NCBI RefSeq assembly: GCF_003058325.1
Contig: NZ_CP028843.1
Coordinates: 146,501-210,500, forward strand
Length of the DNA stretch: 64,000 bases
Origin: Methylobacterium currus
GTDB lineage: Bacteria > Pseudomonadota > Alphaproteobacteria > Rhizobiales > Beijerinckiaceae
Reading direction: 5' to 3'
The position numbers and the translations under genes are program-made. Shown here in pieces: positions 25,797-35,001 of the stretch; the stretch's first letter is position 1, and each line of letters starts with the position of its first letter. A model generated the notes under the pieces. That model searched no databases. It saw nothing but the letters and a program-made list of their open reading frames with translations, and was not told the DNA's origin.

Positions 25797-26816
25797 TCAG
25801 GGCACGCGCTCCTGGAGCTTGCGATAGGCCCGGCCATAGGCCGCATAGCTCGCGACGGTGCGGGCCATCATGGCGCGGCGATTCGCATCGAGGCGCGACA
25901 GGGCGCGGGCCGGGCGTCCGCCCCAGAGCCAGCCCGAATCGAGCACCTGCCCCGGATCGGTAGTGCTGCCGGCGGCGAGCAGCACGTCGGCCTCCACCAC
26001 CGTGCCGGGGCTGAGGCGGGCGCCCATGCCGATGAGGCAGCCCGAGCCGATGCGCCCGTCGCCGGCGGTCACGTTGTGGCCGAGCGTGGTGTCGCGCTCG
26101 ATCACCAGGCCCTCGGCCCGGGCATGAAGCGCGCAATTGTCCTGCACGTTCACGTTGGGCCCGACCACGATCGGGCTCGACGTCGCCTCGAGGATGCAGG
26201 AGAAGAACACGCTCGCGCCCGGCGCGAGGGCGACCCGGCCGTGCAGCCGGGCGGTGCGGGCGACGAATACCGCCGGATCGGGCGCGAACGCATCCCCCGG
26301 ATTCGGGGCCGGCTCGCTCGCGGCCGCCTCGCGCAGGCGCTCGGCCCGCTCGGCCAGTTCCCCCGGCGCGAGGGGGCGCAGGGGCCGGGCCGGACTGCCG
26401 GCGCAGACGAAGCCCGCCGGCAGGGTGGTGCGCGGAAACACCGTGCTGCCGGCCTCCAGAAGCACCCCGTCCTCGATCAGAGACCCGTCGAGGACCACGC
26501 AGGCATCCTCGATCACACCATCGTCGCCCACCGTGCAGGCATGGATCACCGCGTCGCGGCCGACCGTGACCCGGTCGCCGACGATGCACGGATACATCTC
26601 GGCCGCGATGTGCAGGGTCGAGCGGGCGCCGAGCCAGAACCGGTCGCCGACGATCACGTCGTGCCCGTCGGCGCGGATCACCGACTCGTCGCCGAGCCAG
26701 CCTTGCGCCCCGAGGCTCGCCCGCCCGATCACCGCGCTTCCGCGGCCGCACCAGACCGGCCGGGCCGCGAAGGTGGGCTCGGTGTCGTCGAAGGGGAGGA
26801 GGAGGTCAGGGGTCAC
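25797..26816 (-). CDS. Tandem gamma-carbonic-anhydrase-like hexapeptide protein
   Basis: A 339-residue protein with two left-handed beta-helix domains, about residues 20-145 and 185-305, each like a full gamma-class carbonic anhydrase. In domain 1 the three expected zinc ligands read H69 (STLHI), R87 (TVGRD) and H92 (VIHAC); in domain 2 H231 (ALHA), H247 (LGHN) and G252. By eye each half has lost a different ligand. A linker with paired arginines and glutamates joins them, and a C-terminal helix (YGRAYRKLQERVP) ends the chain. The GTG at 26816 has GGAGG 8 nt before it. It may be a bicarbonate/CO2 enzyme or a sugar acyltransferase relative. Confidence 0.85.
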   Translation of the reverse strand: MTPDLLLPFDDTEPTFAARPVWCGRGSAVIGRASLGAQGWLGDESVIRADGHDVIVGDRFWLGARSTLHIAAEMYPCIVGDRVTVGRDAVIHACTVGDDGVIEDACVVLDGSLIEDGVLLEAGSTVFPRTTLPAGFVCAGSPARPLRPLAPGELAERAERLREAAASEPAPNPGDAFAPDPAVFVARTARLHGRVALAPGASVFFSCILEATSSPIVVGPNVNVQDNCALHARAEGLVIERDTTLGHNVTAGDGRIGSGCLIGMGARLSPGTVVEADVLLAAGSTTDPGQVLDSGWLWGGRPARALSRLDANRRAMMARTVASYAAYGRAYRKLQERVP

Positions 26817-26961
26817 GGGGCGTTCCTCCGTCCGGACGGCCGCGCGGCCGGTCCCTCTGCCCCCGACATTGACGCCGTTCCGCCGCCGCCGCCAGCCCCG
26901 GGGTCTTTGGGCCGCGACCGTTCGTGCTAGAACGCCGCCCTCCTCACCGCTGGGACCCGCC

Positions 26962-27417
26962 ATGACCCCTCGCCTCTCGATCCAGCCCGAGCCCTTCGAC
27001 GTCGCGGCGGAGATCGCCGCCCTCACGGCGGAGCTGGGCGGGCGGGCGGGCGCCATCGTGAGCTTCACCGGCCTGTGCCGCGACGAGGACGGGCAGCTGG
27101 CCGCCCTCGAGCTCGAGCACTATCCCGGCATGGCCGAGGCCGAGATCGGCCGCGTGCTCGACGAGGCCGTGACGCGCTGGCCGCTGCAAGGCGCCGTCGC
27201 GATCCACCGCCACGGCCTGATCCGCCCGGGCGAGGGCATCGTGCTGGTGCTCGCGGCCTCCGCCCACCGGAGCGCCGCCTTCGAGGCCGCGAGCTTCCTG
27301 ATGGACTACCTCAAGACCCGTGCCCCGTTCTGGAAGCGCGAGCACCGCGCCGACGGCACCCTCGGCGGCTGGGTCGAGGCGACGGAGCACGACGCGGCCG
27401 CGGCAGCGCGGTGGTGA
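26962..27417 (+). CDS. moaE: Molybdopterin synthase large subunit MoaE
   Basis: A 151-residue catalytic subunit of molybdopterin synthase, which with MoaD converts cyclic pyranopterin phosphate to molybdopterin. It shows GAIVSFTGLCRDED, LELEHYPGMAEAEI, AVAIHRHGLIRPGEGIVLVLAASAHRSAAFEAASFLMDYLKTRAPFWKREH; the last includes the active-site lysines (LKT and FWK) and the conserved histidine/arginine. The ATG is 145 nt from the divergent hexapeptide gene. No moaD is in the window. The length is standard. Confidence 0.95.
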   Translation: MTPRLSIQPEPFDVAAEIAALTAELGGRAGAIVSFTGLCRDEDGQLAALELEHYPGMAEAEIGRVLDEAVTRWPLQGAVAIHRHGLIRPGEGIVLVLAASAHRSAAFEAASFLMDYLKTRAPFWKREHRADGTLGGWVEATEHDAAAAARW

Positions 27418-27631
27418 CCTCACCCTTCCAGAAGATCGTTCCACCAGCCTGCCGCCTCTTGGCGCCACGAACATAAGAACAAGGCACATGATGTTTTGAT
27501 ACGATAAAAATCGAAATCAGCACATCACCTGACATGGCAAGGATTTCTGTCAGAACATATCGGCATTGGATTGCGTGGCGCCCGACGGGTCGGTAGGGAC
27601 GGCAGGGCCACTGACCGTCGAGGAGACAGCC

Positions 27632-28192
27632 ATGACCCTGCCGGACGTCCTCATACCGACCTATGTGCAGATGCTGGAGGCGTTGTCGGCCTGGCTCGGC
27701 AAGGCCGAGCGGCAGCGGCCGGGCGGCGGGGCCGAGGCGCTTCTCACCGCGCGCCTGGCCCCCGACATGTTCCCGCTCTCCGCCCAGGTCCGTTTCGCCT
27801 GCGTGCAGGCTCAGGAAGGCGTGTTCCGGTTGCGCGGGGAGCCACTGCCGCCCTCGGTGGCAACCCTGATCGATGAAGGCCGGAACGCGGCCGACCGGCC
27901 CGGATCGATCGCGGATGCGCAGGCGAGGATCGCCGAGACGGTGGCGCTGGTACGGGCCTCGGCAGCGGATGGGCCCGCGGTCGACCCGGCGACGCCGATC
28001 GCGCATGCTCTGCCGCAGGGCATGGTGTTCGATCTCACCGCCGCGCAATACACGCGCGATTGGGCGCTGCCGCAGTTCTATTTTCACGTCATGGCCGCCT
28101 ACGCGATCCTGCGCGCGCAAGGCGTCGAACTGGGGAAAGCCGACTACGTCGCTCACATGTTCGCGTATCTGCGCCCCGGCACCGCGACATGA
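27632..28192 (+). CDS. DUF1993 domain protein
   Basis: A 186-residue soluble protein beginning MTLPDVLIPTYVQMLEALSAWLGKAE and ending WALPQFYFHVMAAYAILRAQGVELGKADYVAHM. These two stretches are typical of DUF1993, a four-helix fold related to DinB-like bundles; the H in FYFHVMAAYAILR is the conserved residue. The function is not established. The ATG at 27632 has AGGAGA 6 nt upstream. An AT-rich promoter-like region lies at 27490-27560. It is a single gene, not coupled to its neighbours. Confidence 0.85.
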   Translation: MTLPDVLIPTYVQMLEALSAWLGKAERQRPGGGAEALLTARLAPDMFPLSAQVRFACVQAQEGVFRLRGEPLPPSVATLIDEGRNAADRPGSIADAQARIAETVALVRASAADGPAVDPATPIAHALPQGMVFDLTAAQYTRDWALPQFYFHVMAAYAILRAQGVELGKADYVAHMFAYLRPGTAT

Positions 28193-28343
28193 CGGTGGCG
28201 ACCGTCAGGCCTGACGACAAACACGTCCGGCCAGTCTCGAAACCCGTCATCCGGGCCGGCAAATCCGTGTGAAGCGGGGATTACCGAGAATTGGAGCGAT
28301 CGAACTGACGAAGCGCTGACCGGCCTGCGGCAGGATCGTGGCC

Positions 28344-28748
28344 ATGCTCCGCAATCACAGACATCCCGACCCCCTGCCGTTCGACCCATTGAGCGCACGC
28401 AGCCTCGCGGTGGCCTGCGCCCTGGTCGGACTCGTCACTCTTCTCCTCTCCGAGCGGCCGACGCCCGGGGGGGTGCTCATCGCCTGGGCCGGCCTCATCG
28501 GCTGGGCGCTGCTGCGCATCATGGGCCGGCGCCGCGCGCCGCCGCCGGTGCGCCGGACGATCCGCCCGCCGCCCGAGCCGATCATCGAGGTCGTCGAGGT
28601 GAAGGAGTGGAAGCCCCGGCGCTCGGCCCCGGTCCTGGCCCTGCCCAAGCCCTTCGTGGCGGTTGCGCCGGAGGGATTGGAACCCTGGAAGACCTCCGCG
28701 CATCCCGCCGTGCTCGCCAGCGTGCGGCGCCGGCGCGAGGAGGGGTGA
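28344..28748 (+). CDS. Small membrane protein, unknown
   Basis: A 134-residue protein with two adjacent membrane segments (about residues 21-40, LAVACALVGLVTLLL, and 44-60, GVLIAWAGLIGWALL). A strongly basic/proline-rich cytoplasmic stretch (GRRRAPPPVRRTIRPPPEP) and a tail ending SVRRRREEG follow. I do not recognise the family. The start could also be GTG 28338; ATG 28344 has AGGA at 9 nt. The second dispersed repeat begins at its stop codon. Confidence 0.7.
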   Translation: MLRNHRHPDPLPFDPLSARSLAVACALVGLVTLLLSERPTPGGVLIAWAGLIGWALLRIMGRRRAPPPVRRTIRPPPEPIIEVVEVKEWKPRRSAPVLALPKPFVAVAPEGLEPWKTSAHPAVLASVRRRREEG

Positions 28749-28862
28749 TACCGCCGCGCCTTCGAACGGCCTCGTCCGAAGGCGCTGGCCAAGCCCGAAC
28801 GGGCGCCGGCGCTGATGCGCCGGACGCGTGCGCATCGATGCGAAGGCGCGAGGGTATGAGAC
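28742..28862. repeat. Dispersed palindromic repeat, copy 2
   Basis: Second copy of the element at 25563-25685, in the same orientation and 3.2 kb away. The left hairpin is conserved with one mismatch (arms around 28753-28767 and 28774-28788), as is the central AAGCCCGAACGGG plus GCCGGCGCTGATGCGCC. The right half has diverged in sequence but still contains a perfect 12-bp palindrome CGCATCGATGCG. It starts at the end of a small membrane protein gene, again downstream of a stop codon. Confidence 0.8.
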
Positions 28863-28983
28863 GGCTGCCGGACGATCACGTCCGGCGAGTGCAAGCGCGG
28901 AAGCCCGGTCGCCGAACGGCCGCTCGCGGCTATCTGTCCTTCACGGCGGCCTCGGCGCCGCCGGCGGAGAGAGTGCACCGGAC

Positions 28984-30129
28984 ATGGCCGTTTTTCCACC
29001 TCAGAACGTCGCTCGCCAGGAGCCAGCCCGCCCGGCCAGGGTGAGCACCCGCTCCCTCGTGCTGGCCGGGATCGGGGTGGTGTCGTTCACCGCCGCCCTG
29101 CTGCTGGCCTGGCACTCGGCCGACACGCTGCTGCTGATCTTCGCCGGCATCCTGTTCGCGGTCTTCCTCGAGGGGCTGACCCATTACCTCGGCCGCGTCC
29201 TCCCGCTCGGGCACGGGGCGCGGCTCGCGATCGTGAGCGTGCTGCTCACGCTCCTGGTGCTCGGCATGGTCGGGCTCGGCGGCGCGACCGTGGCGGGCCA
29301 GGCACAGCGCCTGGGGCAGACCTTGCAGCAGCAATCCGGCACGGTGAAGTCCTGGCTCGACGCCCGCGGGATCGACACCCGCTTCCTCGATTTCGGCAAG
29401 CTCAAGGATGCCGCGGCGCAGGACGGCCATCCGGAGGAAGGGCGCTCGAAGGGCCCCAGCGGCCTGCCGAGCCCCGGCACCCTGCTCTCGGGCGCCGGCA
29501 GCGTGCTCGGCCAGGCCTCGACGGTGGTGCTGGCGGTGTTCGGCGCCATCGGCAACCTGTTCATCGTGGTGGTGCTCGGCCTGTTCGTGGCGGCCGATCC
29601 CCGGACCTACCGCGACGGCCTCCTGCGCTTCGTGCCCTCGCGCCACCGCACCCATGCGGCCTCCGTCGCCGACGATATCGGCATCACCTTGCGCCACTGG
29701 CTGTTCGGCCAGCTCATCGTCATGGCGGCGATCTTCGTCTGCGTCTGGCTCGGGCTGACCCTGGTCGGCATCGACGGGGCCCTGGTGCTGGGGCTCCAGG
29801 CGGGCCTGCTCTGCTTCATCCCGACCATCGGGGCGCTGGTCGCCGGCATCGTCATCGTGCTGGCCTCCCTCGCCTCGGGGCTGAAGGGGGTGATAGCGGG
29901 GCTGTGCGTCTACCTGCTGGTGCAGACCCTCGAGAGCTACGTGCTGACGCCCTTCGTGCAGAAGCGGGCGCTCGACATCCCGCCCGCCACCCTGTTCGCC
30001 GGGCAGATCCTGCTCGGCGTGCTGTTCGGCCTCTGGGGCGTGGCCCTGGCCCTGCCCCTGATGGCGGTCGCCAAGGTGCTGCTCGACCGGCTCTACATCG
30101 AGGACACGCTGGGGGAGGATGCGGGCTGA
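28984..30129 (+). CDS. AI-2E family transporter
   Basis: A 381-residue polytopic protein of the AI-2E/PerM family. It has N-terminal helices (LVLAGIGVVSFTAALLLAW, TLLLIFAGILFAVFLEGL), a soluble helical middle part (QAQRLGQTLQQQSGTVKSWLDARG) and C-terminal helices with the conserved QTLESYVLTPFVQKRALDIPPATLF and GLWGVALALPLMAVAKVLLDRLYIED. The PPA motif after VLTP is the family hallmark. Some members export autoinducer-2 or act as Na+/H+ antiporters; the substrate here is unknown. It is convergent with gshB with 24 nt between stop codons. Confidence 0.92.
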   Translation: MAVFPPQNVARQEPARPARVSTRSLVLAGIGVVSFTAALLLAWHSADTLLLIFAGILFAVFLEGLTHYLGRVLPLGHGARLAIVSVLLTLLVLGMVGLGGATVAGQAQRLGQTLQQQSGTVKSWLDARGIDTRFLDFGKLKDAAAQDGHPEEGRSKGPSGLPSPGTLLSGAGSVLGQASTVVLAVFGAIGNLFIVVVLGLFVAADPRTYRDGLLRFVPSRHRTHAASVADDIGITLRHWLFGQLIVMAAIFVCVWLGLTLVGIDGALVLGLQAGLLCFIPTIGALVAGIVIVLASLASGLKGVIAGLCVYLLVQTLESYVLTPFVQKRALDIPPATLFAGQILLGVLFGLWGVALALPLMAVAKVLLDRLYIEDTLGEDAG

Positions 30130-30153
30130 GAGCGCCCTCCCCCTTGTCCCGCA

Positions 30154-31110
30154 TCAGGCACTCTGCGGCCTGGTCACCTTGGCCTCGATCGCGTCCCAGA
30201 CCGGAACCGCGAGGTCGGGGCCGCCGAGGCGCTTGATCGCCCGGATGCCGGTCGGCGAGGTGACGTTGATCTCGGTCAGGTTGCCGTCGATCACGTCGAT
30301 GCCGACCAGGATCAGGCCGCGGCGGCGCAATTCCGGGCCGATCGCCGCGCAGATCTCCTGCTCGCGCGGGGTGAGGGCCGTCGCGCCGCCGGTGCCGCCC
30401 CGCACCATGTTGGAGCGGATGTCGTTGGCGGCCGGCACCCGGTTGACGGCGCCGAGGGGCTCGCCGTCGACCAGGATGATGCGCTTGTCGCCCTCCGTGA
30501 TCCGCGGCAGGAAGCGCTGCACCACCCAGGGCTCGCGGAAGGTGACCGAGAACAGGTCGAACATCGAGCCGAAATTCGGGTCTTCGGGCAGCACCCGCAG
30601 CACCGCCGCGCCGCCATGGCCGTGGAGCGGCTTCATCACCACGGCACCATGCTCGGCCCGGAACTCCTCGATCTCGCGCTTGTCGCGGGTGATCAGGGTC
30701 GGGGGCATCAGCTCCGGATAGGCGGTGACGAACAGCTTCTCGGGGGCGTTGCGCACCTCGAACGGGTTGTTCACCACCAGCGTCTGCGGGTGGATCCGCT
30801 CCAGCATGTGCGTCGCCGTGATGTAGGCGAGGTCGAAGGGCGGGTCCTGGCGCATCAGCACCACGTCGACCTCGGCGAGGTCGATCCGCTCCTGGGCGCC
30901 CAAGGCCGCGTGGTCGCCCTCGACATCCTGCACCCGCAGGGGCTCGACCCGGGCGGTGACGCGCCCGTCGCGCATCGAGAGCCGGTCGGGGGTGTAGTGC
31001 AGGAGCGTGTGGCCGCGGCTCTGGGCTTCCAGCAGCAGCGCGAAGGTGGTGTCGCCGGCGATGCGGATCGCCTGGATCGGGTCCATCTGGACCGCGACGG
31101 TGAGGGCCAT
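30154..31110 (-). CDS. gshB: Glutathione synthetase
   Basis: A 318-residue ATP-grasp enzyme that ligates glycine to gamma-glutamylcysteine, the last step of glutathione synthesis. Clear landmarks: [30 protein letters not shown] at the N-terminus, [39 protein letters not shown] (ATP-grasp loop), [14 protein letters not shown] and [21 protein letters not shown] (metal-binding E and N). The length equals that of E. coli and rhizobial GshB. GGAGG lies upstream of the ATG. It is a single gene convergent with the AI-2E permease. Confidence 0.97.
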   Translation of the reverse strand: MALTVAVQMDPIQAIRIAGDTTFALLLEAQSRGHTLLHYTPDRLSMRDGRVTARVEPLRVQDVEGDHAALGAQERIDLAEVDVVLMRQDPPFDLAYITATHMLERIHPQTLVVNNPFEVRNAPEKLFVTAYPELMPPTLITRDKREIEEFRAEHGAVVMKPLHGHGGAAVLRVLPEDPNFGSMFDLFSVTFREPWVVQRFLPRITEGDKRIILVDGEPLGAVNRVPAANDIRSNMVRGGTGGATALTPREQEICAAIGPELRRRGLILVGIDVIDGNLTEINVTSPTGIRAIKRLGGPDLAVPVWDAIEAKVTRPQSA

Positions 31111-31217
31111 GTCGGGGATATCCTCCGGTCGCCCGGGTTATCGGGCGGCCCGCGCCCGATGGCAACGGCCGCGAAGGAAAGGAGGCCCCGCGCGCAGGGT
31201 TGCGGCGGGGCCCCAAG

Positions 31218-31748
31218 TCAGGGAGGAAACGCCCATGAGCGTCCAACGAGACGTAGCAAGTCCCATGCCAGGTCCGGGACGAGACCGTCCCGGTCCACGG
31301 TCGGGCGGCCCTGCGCCCACGGTCCGACGGCCTTGCGGTTGACCCGGCTCTCGGCGGGCGAGGTCAGCGCCTTGTCGGCCGCCTTCTCCTCCTCAAGGGT
31401 CTGCTGCAGCGGGCCGATCACGTCCTGGCGGCCGAGCTGCCGGGCATAGGCGATGATCGTGCCGTAGCGGGTGATCTCCTCGGCCTCGGCGATGATCCCG
31501 TCCATCGCCGCGCAGCGCACACCCTTCGGCTGCGGGCCCAGCGTCCGGAACACCTGCTCGAGCCGCCGGATCTGCCCTTCGGTCTCGCGCAAGTGGGTCT
31601 CGAACCCCGCTTTCAGCGGCGGGTCGCCCGCCTTGGCGATCAACTTCGGCAGCACCTTCGTGATCCGCCGCTCGGCATAGTCGATGTCCCGGAGCCTGTG
31701 CTGGAACAGATCGTCCATGCGCCTGATCGGCTTCGAGAACAGGCCCAA
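31218..31748 (-). pseudogene. DUF892 (YciE-like) ferritin-fold gene with internal deletion
   Basis: A 176-residue frame of the ferritin-like DUF892 family, linked to stress in many bacteria. TTG at 31748 is the likely start: GGGAG lies 6 nt before it and the protein then begins MGLFSKPIRRMDDLF, the classic family N-terminus. The helices DIDYAERRI and HLRETEGQIRRLEQVF follow. After IIAEAEE the sequence jumps straight to ITRYGTIIAYARQLGR. From memory the family has about 26 further residues here (ending HYEM), forming the third helix, so an in-frame deletion is inferred. After AESRVN the normal stop is missing and 30 non-family residues follow. Confidence 0.7.
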
Positions 31749-31953
31749 GGCGTTCTCCCTGGGAGGCGCGCCGCGTTCCGGCTCGACGCGGCCTTGCCGA
31801 GCCGAGGCGCGCCAGCATCCGGGAACGGCGGGCGGGGGCGTTGCCGGGGCGGGGGCGTTGCCGGGGTGGGGCCTTGCGCGGTGCGGGCGCCGTCCCGGAC
31901 TGCCGGCGAGCGTCACCCGGCCGGCACGGTTCCTCGACGGCTCCGGGCCGGTA

Positions 31954-32526
31954 TCACGACCCGGCCTGCGGGTCCTCGCTCCCGGGATCCCGGCTCTCGG
32001 GATCCTGGCTCTCGGGATCCTGGCATTCCGGATCCTGGCCCGGCCAGTCGACGATGCGGTCCGGCATCTCGTCGATCTCGAACTCCTCCTCGGTGCCGCT
32101 GACGCGCCCGTAGACCGAGATGCCGGCCTCGTGCACCGTGCGCCGGGTGCCGGAGACCAGGGGGTGCCACCAGGGCAGGTCCTGCCCGTCCCGCACCAGA
32201 CGGTAGCCGCAGGTCGGCGGCAGCCAGCGCAGGCTGCGCACCGCCTCGGGCGTCAGCCGCACGCAATCGGGCACCCTGAGATGGCGCCGCGGGTAGTCGC
32301 GGCAGCGGCAGGTGCCGGCATCCAGCAGCGTGCAGCCGATATCGGTGTAGTGGATCTCGCCCGTATCCTCGTCCTCGAGCTTGAGGAGGCAGCAGCGGCC
32401 GCAGCCGTCGCACAGGCTCTCCCACTCCTCCGGGCTCAGGGCCTCCAGGCTCTTCTCGCGCCAGAACGGGGTCGCGGCCTTGCGGGAGGCGGGCGGGCGC
32501 GGGGGTTTGCTGCGGGCTTTGGCCAC
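31954..32526 (-). CDS. UPF0260 (YcgN) cysteine-cluster protein with repeat tail
   Basis: A 190-residue protein. The core shows [32 protein letters not shown] and [18 protein letters not shown], a cysteine-rich pattern of the YkgJ/YcgN family (CxxC, CC, C...CxC), which may bind zinc or an iron-sulfur centre. The C-terminal 25 residues form a tandem pentapeptide tail, roughly DPE-x-x ([15 protein letters not shown]), coded by a 15-bp repeat at about 31980-32042. The function is unknown. The ATG at 32526 starts a basic N-terminal leader. The tail repeat is likely variable between strains. Confidence 0.88.
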   Translation of the reverse strand: MAKARSKPPRPPASRKAATPFWREKSLEALSPEEWESLCDGCGRCCLLKLEDEDTGEIHYTDIGCTLLDAGTCRCRDYPRRHLRVPDCVRLTPEAVRSLRWLPPTCGYRLVRDGQDLPWWHPLVSGTRRTVHEAGISVYGRVSGTEEEFEIDEMPDRIVDWPGQDPECQDPESQDPESRDPGSEDPQAGS

Positions 32527-32724
32527 GGCTGTTCAGGGCCTTCGAGGCGCCGGATCGACGGCGCGAGGGTGGAATCGGGGCGGGAGGCCCCTCCTCTGCC
32601 GCGCCCGCGGCCCGCGGGCAAGCACGGCCGGACCCGGCTGCGCACTCCTGCGACGTCGTGTCGGCGCGCCGGCGCCCCATATAGGCCCTGGAAGCCTGCG
32701 ACCGGCTTACCGTCTCGCGCTAGG

Positions 32725-35001
32725 ATGCGAGGCTTGCTAGACCGTCAGACCGCAGCCTCCCGAGGATCTGCCCGAGGACCCGCCACAGTGCCCGAGAACC
32801 AGCCCCCCAACCGGCTGACCAAGCTCCGGACCCGCCTGTCCCACGGGATGCTCGGCTTCGACGCCTGGCTGAATGACGGCCTCTACAATGGCGGCCGGTC
32901 GTTCGGCGAGGCCTATGGGCGCTTCGCGGAGCGGATCCAGCGCCGCTTCCGGGTGCGGGGCGTCAGGCGCGTCGTCCTCGACCTCGCGAGCGAGGGCGTG
33001 ACGCTGGGGCTCGCCGGCGCCGTGGTGATGCTGACGCTCGCCCAGTCGGCCTTCAACCAGACCAGCGAGAACTGGCTCAAGGCGCCGGACCTCGCCGTGA
33101 CCTTCCTCGACCGCTACGGCACCGAGGTCGGACGGCGCGGCATCAAGCACGACGATTCGCTGCGCATCGACGAGTTTCCCGACATCCTGGTCAAGGCGCT
33201 GATCTCGACCGAGGACCGGCGCTTCTACGAGCATTGGGGCATCGACCCGATCGGGACCTTGCGCGCCGTGACGGTGAATGCCCGCGGCGGCGGCCACGTC
33301 CAGGGCGGCTCCTCGCTCACCCAGCAGCTCGCCAAGAACCTCTTTTTGTCGAACGAGCGCTCGCTCGAGCGCAAGGTCAACGAGGCGTTCCTGGCCCTCT
33401 GGCTCGAATGCCACCTGACCAAGAACGAGATCCTGAAGCTCTACCTCGACCGGGCCTACATGGGCGGCGGCACCTTCGGGGCGGCGGCGGCGGCGGATTA
33501 CTATTTCGGCAAGAACCTGAAGGACATCACCCTGCCGGAAGCCGCCATGCTGGCCGGCCTGTTCAAGGCGCCGACGAAGTACGCGCCGCACGTGAACCTG
33601 CCGGCGGCCCGCGCCCGGGCCGCGGACGTGCTGCACAACATGGTCGAGGCGGGCTACCTGACGGAAGGGCAGATCCAGTCGGCCCTGCGCAACCCGGCGA
33701 CCCCGGTGACGCGCTCGCGCGACATCAGCGCCGATTACTACCTCGACTGGGCCTTCAACGAGATCAAGAAGCTCGTCGACGAGGGCAAGCTCAAGAAGGA
33801 GCGGGTGCTGGTCGTCAAGACCCCGCTCGACCTCGCGATCCAGAAGCGGGCCGACCAGGCGGTGGAGAACGTGCTGCGCCAGTTCGGCGACGCCTTCGAC
33901 GTCGAGCAGGCGGCGCTCGTGACCATGGACCCGGACGGGGCGGTGCGGGCGATGGTCGGCGGGGCCGATTACGGCCAGAGCCAGTTCAACCGCGCCACCG
34001 ATGCGCTGCGCCAGCCCGGCTCGTCCTTCAAGCCCTATGTCTACGCCGCGGCCCTCGCCACCGGGCAGTGGCGGCCCGAGAGCAGGGTCGTCGACCGGCC
34101 GGTCTGCATCGGCAATTGGTGCCCGGCCAATTACGGCCGCTCCTTCGCCGGCACCGTGCCCCTATGGGTCGCGGTGGCGAAATCGATCAACACCATCCCG
34201 GTGCAGTTCTCGATCGCCATGGGCAAGCAGCTCGGCGAGACCCACGACGCCCGGGCGGCCAAGCTCGGCCGGGCCAAGATCATCGAGCTCGCCCACAAGA
34301 TGGGCATCACCTCGAATCTGGTCGATTCGGTCTCGCTGCCGATCGGCTCGGCCGAGGTGACGGTGCTCGACCAGGCCGCCGGCTACTCGGTCTTCGCCAA
34401 TGGCGGCAGGCGGGCCAAGCCCTATGCGGCGACCGAGATCCGCACCGGGGCCGGCGAGGTGATCTACCGCCACGACACCAGCGAGGCGCCCCCCGAGCAG
34501 CTGCTCTCGACCCGGGTCGTCGCCGACATGAACTACATGCTCAACAAGGTCGTCGACGAGGGCACCGGCCGCAAGGCGGCGGTGGAGGGCGTGCGCACCG
34601 CCGGCAAGTCGGGCACCACCAATGCCTACCGGGATGCCTGGTTCGTCGGCTATACCGGCAACCTCGTGACGGCCGTCTGGTACGGCAACGACGACCATTC
34701 CTCGACCAAGAACCTGACCGGCGGCTCGCTGCCGGCGATCACCTTCCACGAGGTGATGGCCCCGGCCCACCAGGGCATCGAGATCAAGCCGATGCCGGGC
34801 TTCGACTCCGACAAGGCCGGCGCCCGCACCGCGCAAGGCCCCGCCCCGGCGACGCCGCCCCCCGGCGCGCCGGCCGGCGCCCTGTCGCGCCGCTCCTTCG
34901 AGGTGCTGGGCGGCCTCGGCCACCTGTTCCGCTCGGTGGAGAGCCCGGCTCCGGGACGGGCGGCGTTCAACACGGTGGGCGGGCAGGTCGGGGTGCCGTG
35001 A
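32725..35001 (+). CDS. Penicillin-binding protein 1a
   Basis: A 758-residue class A PBP that polymerises and cross-links peptidoglycan. A cytoplasmic N-terminus is followed by one membrane helix (GVTLGLAGAVVMLTLAQSAF). The GT51 glycosyltransferase domain has STEDRRFYEHWGIDPIGTLRA (catalytic glutamate), QGGSSLTQQLAKNLF and RKVNEAFLALWLE. The transpeptidase domain has PGSSFKPYVYAAAL (catalytic SxxK serine), KSIN (SxN) and AGKSGTTNAYRDAWF (KSG variant of KTG). The C-terminus is a P/A linker and short tail. ATG 32725 or GTG 32788 could be the start; the latter has GAGG 10 nt upstream. A single gene. Confidence 0.95.
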   Translation: MRGLLDRQTAASRGSARGPATVPENQPPNRLTKLRTRLSHGMLGFDAWLNDGLYNGGRSFGEAYGRFAERIQRRFRVRGVRRVVLDLASEGVTLGLAGAVVMLTLAQSAFNQTSENWLKAPDLAVTFLDRYGTEVGRRGIKHDDSLRIDEFPDILVKALISTEDRRFYEHWGIDPIGTLRAVTVNARGGGHVQGGSSLTQQLAKNLFLSNERSLERKVNEAFLALWLECHLTKNEILKLYLDRAYMGGGTFGAAAAADYYFGKNLKDITLPEAAMLAGLFKAPTKYAPHVNLPAARARAADVLHNMVEAGYLTEGQIQSALRNPATPVTRSRDISADYYLDWAFNEIKKLVDEGKLKKERVLVVKTPLDLAIQKRADQAVENVLRQFGDAFDVEQAALVTMDPDGAVRAMVGGADYGQSQFNRATDALRQPGSSFKPYVYAAALATGQWRPESRVVDRPVCIGNWCPANYGRSFAGTVPLWVAVAKSINTIPVQFSIAMGKQLGETHDARAAKLGRAKIIELAHKMGITSNLVDSVSLPIGSAEVTVLDQAAGYSVFANGGRRAKPYAATEIRTGAGEVIYRHDTSEAPPEQLLSTRVVADMNYMLNKVVDEGTGRKAAVEGVRTAGKSGTTNAYRDAWFVGYTGNLVTAVWYGNDDHSSTKNLTGGSLPAITFHEVMAPAHQGIEIKPMPGFDSDKAGARTAQGPAPATPPPGAPAGALSRRSFEVLGGLGHLFRSVESPAPGRAAFNTVGGQVGVP

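Noticed and set aside
27529..27553. CTGACA...TGTCAG inverted repeat upstream of DUF1993
   Set aside because: Arms of only 6 bp with a 13-nt spacer; too weak to call an operator.
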